A stretch of 64,000 nucleotides of DNA from NCBI RefSeq assembly GCF_047302465.1, contig NZ_CP178621.1, positions 434,001 through 498,000 on the forward strand, given 5' to 3'. The notes beneath the pieces were generated by a model. It was given only the letters and a program-made list of their open reading frames with translations. It was not told the DNA's origin and did no database searches. This document shows positions 16,386-24,546 of this stretch, one piece after another. The DNA is from JACMRP01 sp047302465 (lineage in GTDB: Bacteria > Bdellovibrionota > Bdellovibrionia > Bdellovibrionales > Bdellovibrionaceae). A program made the translations under genes and the position numbers. The number at the start of each line of letters is the position of its first letter. Positions within the stretch are counted from its first letter, which is position 1.

Positions 16386-17243
16386 CTATGGGCAAGTGTC
16401 TTTGTGTTTTTGGAAGGCAGCCTTAGCTTCTCTCCAGTCGTAAGTGAAGTTTACAGCTGTGCCTTTTGTAGCAGAAACAAAGTATTGATTCATGATTCCG
16501 ATTGCTCTTAGGGATCCATCTGTCTCTCTGCAAAGCAAAGGACCGCCTGAATTACCTGGAGTGATAGGGCAACCAACAGTTAAAGCTGTAATATCGCTAT
16601 CGCTTGTACGAAGTCCACAATTAGTTTGATACCAAAGAGTTCTAACATCTTTTTCACCTGGATATCCTGCGACCTCTAGTGTTTTGCAAGTGCCAGCATC
16701 TTCAACACTATACTGCGCAGTTTTAATAGGTTTAACTTGGTCTTCACTGAAAGATTTATTCAACTTAATCAAAACCCAATCTTCGGCGCCAGCATCTGGC
16801 GTTCCTCCGCTTGGATTTCCAGATTCAACGACTTCTCCGTCGACTGTGTATTCAAAATCCTTGTTGGAAGAACTAGATTGGCCAGCTGAGAACTTTACTT
16901 TTTTTCCGATAACATTTTGGTCACGACCGAGATTGTGTTTTGCTGTCCATACCAAGCATTTATTGCCAAGCCACGCACTTCCGCGTCCCAAATCCGTGTT
17001 AACAACACCAATGGCGTTGTACTCAGGGTTTTGTTTTCTATCTAGTGGTTTACGTGGGTCATTAGGAATTGAAACTGTTGCTGCATTTGTTTCTGCTACG
17101 GCAAAATACTTTTTTTGAATAGGGAGTTTTTGAAAGGCATTTTTGCGTGAGATTCCAGAGCACTTTTTAACGTCTCCAAATGAGACACTTGCAGTGCCGA
17201 TGATTGCTGCGAAAACTGTGATGATGATTGCTGTGTTTTTCAT
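16386..17243 (-). CDS. Secreted trypsin-like serine protease
   Basis: A 285-residue chymotrypsin-fold protease with signal peptide (IIITVFAAIIGTASVSFG). The triad is visible: His in WTAKHNLG, Asp in GAEDWVLIKL and Ser in PGNSGGPLLC. Cysteines near the Ser loop (CPITPGNSGG, GPLLCRE) and CGLRTSD suggest disulfides. Acidic residues around GTPDAGAED are typical of the V8/Glu-specific or trypsin-like bacterial secreted proteases; substrate specificity is not clear. The start is set at 17243 by GAGG five bases upstream; the longer frame to 17330 has no ribosome site and would put the signal peptide internally. It is a single gene and could be a secreted or periplasmic hydrolase used in prey digestion, which is inference from the organism. 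Confidence 0.88.
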   Translation of the reverse strand: MKNTAIIITVFAAIIGTASVSFGDVKKCSGISRKNAFQKLPIQKKYFAVAETNAATVSIPNDPRKPLDRKQNPEYNAIGVVNTDLGRGSAWLGNKCLVWTAKHNLGRDQNVIGKKVKFSAGQSSSSNKDFEYTVDGEVVESGNPSGGTPDAGAEDWVLIKLNKSFSEDQVKPIKTAQYSVEDAGTCKTLEVAGYPGEKDVRTLWYQTNCGLRTSDSDITALTVGCPITPGNSGGPLLCRETDGSLRAIGIMNQYFVSATKGTAVNFTYDWREAKAAFQKHKDTCP

Positions 17244-17564
17244 ATCGACCTCACTTGCAGATTGGTATTTCAAGAAACCTGCCGCCTCAGATGCAAATGA
17301 GTGGTAATTTAGGGGACTTAGCCCTGTCAAGGAGCCGATTTAGGGACCAAATTTGGCGCCTAAGTATGTGGAATTATTTCAGACTGAGACACTTTGCTGT
17401 TCGGCCAAAACCTTCAAATTTCGTTCAGACCGATCAAGCGATTTTTTGAAGTTCTGCCGCTTGCTACCTGGCTTCATTGGAAATGTATTCGCGATAAAAG
17501 AAAATAGATCCACGATTCGGAGAATTGATCCGAATGTTCGTGCAGATAAATTATTTAGGAAGTT
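17244..17564. other. Gene-free stretch upstream of the protease gene
   Basis: 321 bases without a supported gene. It holds the protease promoter on the minus strand. The only structure I see is a direct repeat ATTTAGGG at 17307-17314 and 17338-17345, 31 bases apart (three helical turns), 64 to 102 bases upstream of the start. Confidence 0.4.
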
Positions 17565-18113
17565 TTAGTTTTTCTTATTCCACTCGAAGTTCTTCACGAG
17601 CTGATTGCAGTTCGTAAGAGTTTTTTGGAAGCTGGATTGATTGTCTAAGCAAGTAAGGATGGCGACTCGTTGGCCCTTTTGCAAAATGACTTGGCGGATC
17701 TGCTTGTTCTTGCTTCGTTGAACCATATCAACAACAAGCCCGGGGCTTCCTGCCACCGCGAAGGACTTTGCGCCCAAGACTTCAAAACCATAACTTGGAT
17801 AATCGCGCATCCACTTCTTAGCGTAAGATTCTAAGCTGGATTGTTTGGACAAGGTGTCTGTGCGCACTGACAATGACGCCGATGCATCCATCTGACCCTT
17901 CGGAGTGAAGCGCACAGATTCAAACATCGATTCTTTATTTTGAGGAGTCGGCAACCAGTCGGTGCCCAGAGTTCTTAAGTTAAATCCTTGGCTTTGAAAG
18001 TAATGTCCCTGCTGAGGGTCTGTTAAAACAGAAGTGCTGGTGCCCGGATGGGGGGCCGCCAGCACAAAGCTCGAGGATAAAAGAAGTAATGCACTCAAGA
18101 TCTGATATTTCAC
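17565..18113 (-). CDS. Exported DUF1795/PsbP-like protein
   Basis: 182 residues with a signal peptide (ILSALLLLSSSFVLA). The mature part has the pattern of small PsbP/DUF1795-type domains: QGFNLRTLGTDWLPTP at the start, paired strands with ASASLSVRTDT, a helix (LESYAKKWMRDYP), and GSPGLVVDMVQRSKNKQIRQVILQKG near the end, with a likely disulfide (LTCLDNQ...TNCNQL). Function of such proteins is poorly known. Its start overlaps the propeller lipoprotein gene by four bases (18110-18113), so it is the last gene of the mutY operon. Confidence 0.7.
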   Translation of the reverse strand: MKYQILSALLLLSSSFVLAAPHPGTSTSVLTDPQQGHYFQSQGFNLRTLGTDWLPTPQNKESMFESVRFTPKGQMDASASLSVRTDTLSKQSSLESYAKKWMRDYPSYGFEVLGAKSFAVAGSPGLVVDMVQRSKNKQIRQVILQKGQRVAILTCLDNQSSFQKTLTNCNQLVKNFEWNKKN

Positions 18114-19117
18114 TTTTTCAGTGTATCTGAGACGGGCTGTTCATTGCAAGGCCCAAGATCCATAGGTAAATCCCAACGGTAAACTTGGCTCTTATCATTG
18201 CTGGTCACGCGAAAGATCATAAGGTTTGGATTTTTCACAGAAAAGCGCACTTCAGAAAAGTTCAGTTTGTTTTTCAAAATGGTCTGGGTGCAGAGCTTCT
18301 CAGCTTCATAAAGATCTATTTGGCTAAACTCAGATCCCTCGGGAATCCAGCTATAGACAAGTTCCCCTTTGCGACTGAAAGCCACATCTTTGACGACACC
18401 TTGAAGACTCTTTACGATCTTGCGGTTCTTACCCCACACATTCGTAGTTACTATGTTTTGTACTTTTGCTGTCGCATCTTCTTCGATCCAATAAAGATTT
18501 TTTCCATCCGCGGATAAAGAAGGATTGCGTTGAGGTTTCGCTGGGTCCACTTGAAACGGCAGGACCTGATCTGTATCAAGGTCTAGCCAATACAGTCCAG
18601 GAACTCCCGAACGGGTCGAGGTGAAAAGCATTTGTCGCTTCATCGGCACAAAAATCATTTCGCCATCAAAGCCGGGCGAGTTCGTAAGCCTGCCGATTTC
18701 GTTCCCATACAAATCGCTGTGGTAAACTTCGGCGCGAGGGTAGGCCGGGTTTGCATCTGTGGCAAAAGGCTGCTCTTTGATTTCATCCGTGGTGGATGAG
18801 TAAAGAATTTGATTTTTCTCTAACGGAAACACACTCAGGATTTCGCCATCTTGAAAAGTCAGGCGGCGATCTCGTTGCATCGTTAAATCATATTCGTGAA
18901 TTTGGGTGTTCTTATGCCCAATGCGATTTTTGCTGATGTAATAAATTTTTTCGCCATCAACCGAAAAAACAGCGCCACGATTGTAACCCTGAGAAAGCAC
19001 CACACTGACATCTTTAGATTTTAAATAATCTACTTCAGCAGGAAGCTCGGTTTTTTTGGTATTGGATTGGCAGGCGAGAAGAGCCACACACATTCCAAAC
19101 GCAAAGAGAAATCTCAC
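18110..19117 (-). CDS. Beta-propeller lipoprotein, TolB/PD40-like
   Basis: 335 residues with a lipoprotein signal (VALLAC, Cys16) and repeated PD40/TolB-type blades: GAVFSVDGEKIYYISKN, KNQILYSSTTDE, RNPSLSADGKNLYWIEED and AFSRKGELVYSWIPEG each show the xPxFSPDGxxIxY pattern. It is probably anchored to a membrane facing the periplasm and acts as a binding scaffold. It overlaps mutY by four bases at its start and the next gene by four bases at its stop. It is not TolB of the Tol-Pal system, since no tol genes are adjacent and it lacks the N-terminal domain. Confidence 0.78.
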   Translation of the reverse strand: MRFLFAFGMCVALLACQSNTKKTELPAEVDYLKSKDVSVVLSQGYNRGAVFSVDGEKIYYISKNRIGHKNTQIHEYDLTMQRDRRLTFQDGEILSVFPLEKNQILYSSTTDEIKEQPFATDANPAYPRAEVYHSDLYGNEIGRLTNSPGFDGEMIFVPMKRQMLFTSTRSGVPGLYWLDLDTDQVLPFQVDPAKPQRNPSLSADGKNLYWIEEDATAKVQNIVTTNVWGKNRKIVKSLQGVVKDVAFSRKGELVYSWIPEGSEFSQIDLYEAEKLCTQTILKNKLNFSEVRFSVKNPNLMIFRVTSNDKSQVYRWDLPMDLGPCNEQPVSDTLKK

Positions 19118-20097
19118 AGTGTCTCCACCTTTTTCAAAACCTTAGTTAATAAACTTGAAGGATTCACTTGTTTCAGATTTTTCAGCTCCACCCACTGCAC
19201 AGTCTTTGGCGATTTTGGGGCGCGTGAATCCTTTTGAATCTGAATGTAGATATCATGATGAGTGATAAAATGTTTAACATCAAATTTTTTTGGTTTTTCC
19301 TTCGAGGTCAGGACCTGACCCGGGAAAATCCATTGGCCTTTTAGAAAGGGAGCATAAGTATTTTGGACCAAAGCCACCTGATTTTTTTCTTTATTTTTTC
19401 GAATATGGACTTCTGGCTGCCATACCCAAACTTCACTTTCTTTGCGTGGTTTTTTCAGAGGTAATTTATCCACAAGATTTTTATCACGAGCCACACAGTC
19501 AGAACTCCATGGACAAAGCAAGCAACTCACTTTTTGCGGAGTGCACACCGTGGCGCCTAATTCCATCAGAGCTTGATTGATTTCTGCAGGCGATCCAGCC
19601 TCTGCCATTTGATCTGACATTTTTTGCAATTCATCGCGAGCCTTTGTGTTCCACCACTCGGTTTTCTTGCCATACTTGCGAGAAAGAACGCGAATCACGT
19701 TGCCATCTAGGACTCCCACGGCTTCGTCAAAAGCAATACTTGCAACTGCGCGAGACGTATAAGGACCAAATCCTGGCAGCTCTAAAAGTCCCGCCGCATT
19801 TTTCGGAAAGCCTTTGGCTGCGATTTCTTTGGCAGCTTTGTGCAGATTGCGCGCTCGCGAATAGTAACCAAGTCCCGCCCAAGCTTCGAGCACTTTTGCC
19901 TCGGGAGCTTTCGCCAAGTCTTTCACTGTTGGAAAGAGCTTCAGAAACTTTTCGAAATAAGGGATCACAGCGACGACTGTGGTTTGTTGCAGCATGACTT
20001 CTGAGATCCAAATTGGATACGGGTCTTTGCTCTTACGCCAAGGCAAGTCTCGTTTATTTTCTTGATACCATTTCAAAAGCTTTTTGTGATCCGTCAT
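19114..20097 (-). CDS. mutY: A/G-specific adenine DNA glycosylase
   Basis: 327 residues, in the usual range for MutY. It removes adenine mispaired with 8-oxoguanine. Visible features: DLPWRKSKDPYPIWISEVML at the N-terminus with the catalytic Glu (E in ISEVMLQQT), the helix-hairpin-helix LPGFGPYTSRAVASIAF with the conserved Asp downstream (VLDGNVIRVL), the 4Fe-4S cluster loop with spacing C-x6-C-x2-C-x5-C, and a Nudix-like C-terminal recognition domain (QWIFPGQVL). It begins an operon with two envelope genes and is divergent from the agmatinase gene, 81 bases away. Confidence 0.95.
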   Translation of the reverse strand: MTDHKKLLKWYQENKRDLPWRKSKDPYPIWISEVMLQQTTVVAVIPYFEKFLKLFPTVKDLAKAPEAKVLEAWAGLGYYSRARNLHKAAKEIAAKGFPKNAAGLLELPGFGPYTSRAVASIAFDEAVGVLDGNVIRVLSRKYGKKTEWWNTKARDELQKMSDQMAEAGSPAEINQALMELGATVCTPQKVSCLLCPWSSDCVARDKNLVDKLPLKKPRKESEVWVWQPEVHIRKNKEKNQVALVQNTYAPFLKGQWIFPGQVLTSKEKPKKFDVKHFITHHDIYIQIQKDSRAPKSPKTVQWVELKNLKQVNPSSLLTKVLKKVETL

Positions 20098-20178
20098 GGC
20101 TGAAATGTATTCGACAAAGCGATTGTTTCCAAATGCTTTTTAGAAGATACTGGGGCTTCTAGCAGGAGAGCTAAAATT

Positions 20179-21120
20179 ATGGATTATAAACCTCTCAGCG
20201 GTCGTGAGTTTCCTCGTTTTTCGGGTCTTAAAACATTCTTCAGATTGCCTCATGTTCCCGTCGACGCCGATTACGAAGTCGGTATTTTCGGAATTCCTTA
20301 TGATGGTGGAGTTTCTTATCGCCCCGGTCCAAGATTTGCGCCCTCTGCAGTCAGAGAGATGTCCAGCCTTGGCCGTGGTTTCCACATGACCAGAGAGCTC
20401 AATTGGATCGAGAAATTGAAAGTCGCAGATATAGGTGACTGCCAAACGGTTCCTATTGATCAAACCCAAACATACCAGCGCATTGAAAATTTCGTCGGCG
20501 ACGTTCTTAAGAACAAAAAGAAATTCCTGGCTTGCGGTGGAGATCATTCGACAACTTTGCCGGTGCTTCGTGCTTTAAGAAAACACTATGGCAAGCCATT
20601 GCAGTTCATTCACTTTGATGCGCACTTAGATACTTATCCCGCAGCGTGGGGATGTGAATACCACCATGGCGCTTTTGCACGTCACGCGGTGGAAGAAGGA
20701 TTAGTAGATCCTAAGAAGATGATTCAAATCGGCATCCGTGGCCCATTAGCGGGCGGTGACGATTTAGATTTCGTGAACAAAAATGGCATTCGTGTATTTA
20801 GCATGGATGACATTCGTGAAAATCACATCAATGAATTTGTAAAACAACTTCCGACTTTCGATGACACTCCGGCGTACATCAGTTTTGATGTTGATTGCTT
20901 GGATCCAGCCTATGCGCCAGGGACAGGCACTCCAGTTCCTGGAGGTATGACTAGCTACGAAGCTCAACGCATCTTAAGAGCGTTGAAGATACCTAACCTT
21001 GTGGCCGGGGACGTAGTTGAAATCTCTCCTCCTTTTGATCATTGTGGCATAACATCATTAATAGGAGTGGATGTGATGTTTGAGTTTCTTTGCATCATGG
21101 CTGGAAACAAAAAATCATAG
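20179..21120 (+). CDS. speB: Agmatinase (ureohydrolase family)
   Basis: 313 residues of the arginase/agmatinase fold. Manganese ligands are seen in CGGDHSTTL, FDAHLDTY and SFDVDCLDPAYAPGTG, and the substrate loop in GMTSYEAQRI. By family it converts agmatine to putrescine and urea; guanidinobutyrase or arginase are alternatives that motifs cannot fully exclude, though the short SFDVDCLDP...GTGTPVPGG stretch is typical of agmatinases. AGGAGAG lies upstream of the ATG. It is a single gene; no arginine decarboxylase is adjacent. Confidence 0.88.
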   Translation: MDYKPLSGREFPRFSGLKTFFRLPHVPVDADYEVGIFGIPYDGGVSYRPGPRFAPSAVREMSSLGRGFHMTRELNWIEKLKVADIGDCQTVPIDQTQTYQRIENFVGDVLKNKKKFLACGGDHSTTLPVLRALRKHYGKPLQFIHFDAHLDTYPAAWGCEYHHGAFARHAVEEGLVDPKKMIQIGIRGPLAGGDDLDFVNKNGIRVFSMDDIRENHINEFVKQLPTFDDTPAYISFDVDCLDPAYAPGTGTPVPGGMTSYEAQRILRALKIPNLVAGDVVEISPPFDHCGITSLIGVDVMFEFLCIMAGNKKS

Positions 21121-21279
21121 AATGAAGTTTTATCTTTGTTTGTTCACCTAGACTCTGGACTAGAGACTCCGGGACCTAGGTCGACAAACAGAGCAGATTC
21201 TTAGAAGTTCAACCTCATAATCCCCTACCTTCGTCATTTTTCACGCAAGTTTTCCCCCAGACCTGACGAAGAGAGAGTT

Positions 21280-22341
21280 ATGAGAACACAATACTTTAAT
21301 CCAAATAAAATTTTGATCTGCTCATTAGCTGCTTTGTCATTGTCTTGCTCAAAGGCACGATTCGCACCTGCCGAGAGTGTTGAAGATGCAACTGCAGTGA
21401 ATACTCCAAATAAAGTAGTAACCTCTACTGAGTTTGTAGCAGCAGGAAATAAACAAGTAGATTTCTTGTTGGTATTAGATGACTCGAACTCAATGTTGCC
21501 AGAGCTTAAAAAACTTTCTTCAAAAATGGCGACATTTGTAAGCTTCCTAGAAGCGAGCCAAATCGATTGGCAAATGTGTGTAACGACCACACGTGCTTCG
21601 AACTTTGGTAAATACTTAGCTTGGAAAAACTACGCGGCTCCTTCAGGAATACCGTCGCATGTCCTTAAAAAGGGTGCTTCAGGCCTGAACACGATCTTCA
21701 CTTCGACGATTGATTCTATCACAATTGGTGGCGGCGATTCCGGAGATGAAAGAGCTATTAAATCCGCGTTTGTCAGCTTCCAAAATAGTGGTTCTTGTTA
21801 TCGTGCTGGTGCTGCAGTGTCTGTCATTGCAATTTCAGATGAAGACGAGCGTTCCGTAGGGGGCGATTCTTCTAAAGTGAAAGCCAATGATGCAGCCGGT
21901 ACGTATCAGCCTCTTGAAGCCGAAGATATTCCAACGAACTTGGTTGCAAGAGCTCAAGCTACTTTCGGCGCCAATGTGCGATTTACTTTCAACTCGATCA
22001 TCGTAAAACCTAAGGACAAAGCTTGCGAGAAAGACCAAGACATAGACACATCTCCAAGTCATCCAGGTACAGTCTATGCTTTGATGTCTGCTATTTCCGA
22101 TGGGGGAGTGGGCAGCATCTGTGATGCTGATTACAGCTCGAATTTGAATACGTTCAAAGACAAGATCGTGAATTCTTTAACTCAATTGAATTTGCAATGT
22201 GACCCTGTTGAGGGAAGCCTCAAAGTATGGGTGAATCGCAAATTGATTTCTGAGTATAAAAAAGAGAAGAAGATTTTAAGGTTCCACAAGGCATTGATCG
22301 AAGGAACTCGTATCGACTTGGTCTACGACTGCAAAGATTAA
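21280..22341 (+). CDS. VWA-domain exported protein, probably a lipoprotein
   Basis: 353 residues. The signal sequence ends in SLAALSLSCSK, likely lipidated although the -3 residue is not ideal. A von Willebrand A-type domain follows: VDFLLVLDDSNSM carries the MIDAS D-x-S-x-S pattern, and GGGDSGDERAIKSAF and VSVIAISDEDERS supply the later metal-site segments. Mature cysteines (CVTTTR, GSCYRAG, KACEKD, CDADY, QCDPV, YDCKD) suggest disulfides. VWA proteins bind partners through a metal; role here unknown. It ends at a strong terminator. Confidence 0.8.
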   Translation: MRTQYFNPNKILICSLAALSLSCSKARFAPAESVEDATAVNTPNKVVTSTEFVAAGNKQVDFLLVLDDSNSMLPELKKLSSKMATFVSFLEASQIDWQMCVTTTRASNFGKYLAWKNYAAPSGIPSHVLKKGASGLNTIFTSTIDSITIGGGDSGDERAIKSAFVSFQNSGSCYRAGAAVSVIAISDEDERSVGGDSSKVKANDAAGTYQPLEAEDIPTNLVARAQATFGANVRFTFNSIIVKPKDKACEKDQDIDTSPSHPGTVYALMSAISDGGVGSICDADYSSNLNTFKDKIVNSLTQLNLQCDPVEGSLKVWVNRKLISEYKKEKKILRFHKALIEGTRIDLVYDCKD

Positions 22342-22362
22342 TTCGAACAAAGACACAAAATC

Positions 22363-22395
22363 AAAAAGCCCGAGGTACGAACCCCGGGCTTTTTT
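22363..22395. terminator. Bidirectional intrinsic terminator
   Basis: AAAAAGCCCGAGG and CCCCGGGCTTTTT pair around the six-base loop TACGAA, with A- and T-runs on both sides, between the convergent VWA gene and the small Cys protein gene. Confidence 0.85.
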
Positions 22396-22398
22396 AAT

Positions 22399-22662
22399 TT
22401 ATTTTGCTACGCAAGTCGCAGTTACGATAGATCCGTGAGAACGGTAGGTTTGAGTGGATTTGCACTGAAGACCACCCTCGTCGCAGTTTGCACGAACGTA
22501 CAAATTGCCTTCTTTATCCTGGCCGACAACGCTATTGCCATCACACCAAGAGAAATAACGAACAACAGGCTCGTCGGCAAATGTATCGCTGCCACCGCCA
22601 CCAATAGTTACTGCCATAGCAGGAGTCGTGGCGAATAAAGCCATCACTAACAATGATTTCAT
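22399..22662 (-). CDS. Small exported Cys-containing protein
   Basis: 87 residues with a signal peptide (LLVMALFATTPAMA). The mature 70-residue chain has four cysteines (SWCDGN, ANCDEG, LQCKST, ATCVAK), enough for two disulfides, and short beta strands. GAGGAATTC stands before the ATG. It is transcribed alone. Small secreted disulfide proteins of this type are common in Bdellovibrio-like genomes but have no assigned function. Confidence 0.75.
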   Translation of the reverse strand: MKSLLVMALFATTPAMAVTIGGGGSDTFADEPVVRYFSWCDGNSVVGQDKEGNLYVRANCDEGGLQCKSTQTYRSHGSIVTATCVAK

Positions 22663-22807
22663 GAATTCCTCGCTTTTGTTTGGTGCCGGAGATTAACACG
22701 GTCCGAACAAGCGCCACAATCCCCCTGAAAATTTTGGAGACTCGCCCTTGGGAATTTGGGGAATTTTGTTGAGAGTTTTGACAGGCCTCTATTTTGTGTC
22801 TCTTTTC

Positions 22808-23045
22808 AGGGGCTTCGGCGACGTCTCTGGGCCCTTTTGGGGGTACTCAGGGCAAGAACTGCATGGTCCGCGCTTTGCTTAGAAAGATTCCGAATTCAGA
22901 GGCGGCAACGGAAAACAGGAAAGTTTCACCTGCACCATCGCTAAAGACACCCTCAAGGAGCAGAGGGGTCATCAACTAAAGAGTGATGGTGGAGGGCCCA
23001 AGCGGTATGTACTCAGCGCCCCTCACGGACCGGCTTTACGGTTCG
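22808..23045 (+). ncRNA. Putative structured RNA, family not recognised
   Basis: A 389-base stretch between genes (22663-23051) holds nested complementary segments on the plus strand: AGGGGC (22808-22813) with GCCCCT (23018-23023); GGGCCC (22829-22834) with GGGCCC (22994-22999); CACCATC (22933-22939) with GATGGTG (22985-22991); CCCTC (22950-22954) with GAGGG (22963-22967); and CAGG with CCTG around 22918-22932. A TTGACA box lies at 22778-22783, 25 bases before the first stem, though without a good -10. A hairpin GGACCG...CGGTTCGTCC (about 23027-23048) follows as possible terminator. Together these make a closed, multi-branched RNA of about 220 bases. It lacks the RNase P GAGGAAAGTCC box, the tmRNA 3' end, the SRP GGAAG loop and the GEMM core. 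The strand is inferred from promoter and terminator. Confidence 0.55.
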
Positions 23046-23051
23046 TCCTGT

Positions 23052-24455
23052 TTAGATTTCGATAGTTCCGTCTGGAGGACGGAGACCTTTTTTCTTAATT
23101 TTCTCTACGAGAGTCGTACGATTCAGCTTTAACAGCATGGCTGCCTGATTGCGATTCCAGCCAGTTTTTTCAAGAGCGCGAAGGATGAGTGCATTTTCAT
23201 AAGAATCCACCGCGGTATTGAAATCCAATCCAGCCTCAGGAATATCCACTACACCAACTTCTTGAGTAATCGCTTTTCCAGCTTTGTACTTCAAAGGAAG
23301 ATCTACGACTTCGAGTTGTCCATGGCCCTTAAGGATCGTCATACGCTCCATCAAGTTTTCAAGCTCACGAATATTCCCTGGCCATTGATAGTGTACTAGG
23401 CAGTCCAAAGCTTCTTCAGAGAATCCAGTCAGCGCGCGACCGCGTGTTTTACCAAAAGAATCCATGAAATGTTTTAACAACAATGGAATATCGCTTTTTC
23501 TGTCACGAAGAGCCGGAATAGTAATAGGAATAACATTTAAGCGATAAAACAAGTCTTCGCGGAAGTTGCCGAGTTCCACAGCTTCTTCAAGGTTCACGTT
23601 CGTTGCAGTAATCACACGGACGTTCACTTGCACTGTCTTAGTGCTACCTACAGGTTCAAAACACTTTTCTTGAAGAGCACGAAGAAGTTTTACTTGCAGA
23701 GTCGGGTCCATATCACCGATCTCGTCTAAGAAGATCGTTCCACCATCAGCCATCTCAAAGCGGCCTACGCGATTGGCAATAGCGCCAGTGAAAGCGCCCT
23801 TGATATGTCCAAAAAGTTCGCTCTCTAAAAGCTCGCCAGGAATTGCGCCACAGTTAATTGGAATAAAAGGACCACTTGCGCGCGGAGAGTTGTAGTGAAT
23901 TGCACGAGCAATGAGCTCTTTTCCGGTTCCAGTTTCGCCATGAACAAGGACTGTCGAGTCAGAATCAGCCACGCGCTCTACCAGACGAAGAACACTCTGG
24001 ATAGATTCACTTGTGCCGATGATTTGATCGAATTTGTACTTACGATTCAATTCACTGCGTAGCTGTTGATTCTCTTGCTGAAGATGCTTGTGAGCGAGAG
24101 CTCGATCTACCAAGCTGATTAATTCGTCTAAATTGAAAGGCTTTGTGACAAAGTGGAATGCGCCTTTTTGAGTTGCACGCACAGCCGCTTCGATCGTCGC
24201 GTGACCAGTCAAGATCACAACTTCAATAGATGGGTAGAGAGATTTCAAATGAGTCATGAACTCAATTCCATCACCATCTGGAAGATTTAAATCGACGATT
24301 GCAAGATCAATGGCTGTATCACCTTGGCAGAGAAGCTTTGCTTCTTCGATGCGGTTTGCGGTGATGACATTCAGTCCTTTGCGGTCCAAGACTCTGAAGA
24401 GGGCCGTCCGTAAGCTCGATTCATCATCCAATATAAGCACGCGATGAGTGCGCAT
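23052..24455 (-). CDS. NtrC-family sigma-54-dependent response regulator
   Basis: 467 residues in three parts: receiver domain (acidic pocket in LILDDESS, phospho-Asp in LAIVDLNLPDGDG, Lys in FVTKPFNL), AAA+ domain with Walker A GETGTGKE, the sigma-54 contact loop GAFTGA, Walker B TIFLDEIGDM and the arginine finger region, then a Fis-type helix-turn-helix (NRNQAAMLLKLNRTTLVEKIKKKG). It activates sigma-54 promoters. The start is 24455, where AAGGAAGG precedes the ATG; the frame extends to 24470 without a ribosome site. The PAS kinase gene directly upstream on the same strand is the likely partner. It has its own promoter in the 91-base gap. Targets are unknown. Confidence 0.93.
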   Translation of the reverse strand: MRTHRVLILDDESSLRTALFRVLDRKGLNVITANRIEEAKLLCQGDTAIDLAIVDLNLPDGDGIEFMTHLKSLYPSIEVVILTGHATIEAAVRATQKGAFHFVTKPFNLDELISLVDRALAHKHLQQENQQLRSELNRKYKFDQIIGTSESIQSVLRLVERVADSDSTVLVHGETGTGKELIARAIHYNSPRASGPFIPINCGAIPGELLESELFGHIKGAFTGAIANRVGRFEMADGGTIFLDEIGDMDPTLQVKLLRALQEKCFEPVGSTKTVQVNVRVITATNVNLEEAVELGNFREDLFYRLNVIPITIPALRDRKSDIPLLLKHFMDSFGKTRGRALTGFSEEALDCLVHYQWPGNIRELENLMERMTILKGHGQLEVVDLPLKYKAGKAITQEVGVVDIPEAGLDFNTAVDSYENALILRALEKTGWNRNQAAMLLKLNRTTLVEKIKKKGLRPPDGTIEI

Positions 24456-24493
24456 GAACCTTCCTTCCATGGTGGGTTCTTGTTCCTTTTTAT

Positions 24494-24523
24494 AGAGTAA
24501 TTGATTTCTGACAGGACTGTCAA
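24494..24523 (-). promoter_or_regulatory. Sigma-70-type promoter with palindrome for the NtrC-type gene
   Basis: On the minus strand TTGACA (24518-24523) and TACTCT (24494-24499) are 18 bases apart, 39 bases before the start codon. The -35 overlaps a perfect palindrome TGACAG-GA-CTGTCA (24509-24522), a candidate operator. Confidence 0.5.
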
Positions 24524-24546
24524 AAATTCCGCGTGCAGCTTACGTT

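Noticed and set aside
22778..22783. A confident sigma-70 promoter for the RNA
   Set aside because: The TTGACA is perfect but at 16-18 bases only TCTTTT or similar is found, too poor a -10 to list separately.
22808..23045. RNase P RNA, tmRNA, SRP RNA, 6S RNA or a GEMM c-di-GMP riboswitch
   Set aside because: CAGGGCAA and AGGAAAGT are seen, but the surrounding conserved bases of GEMM and RNase P are missing; the branched fold does not fit the rod of 6S RNA; no tmRNA or SRP signature is present.
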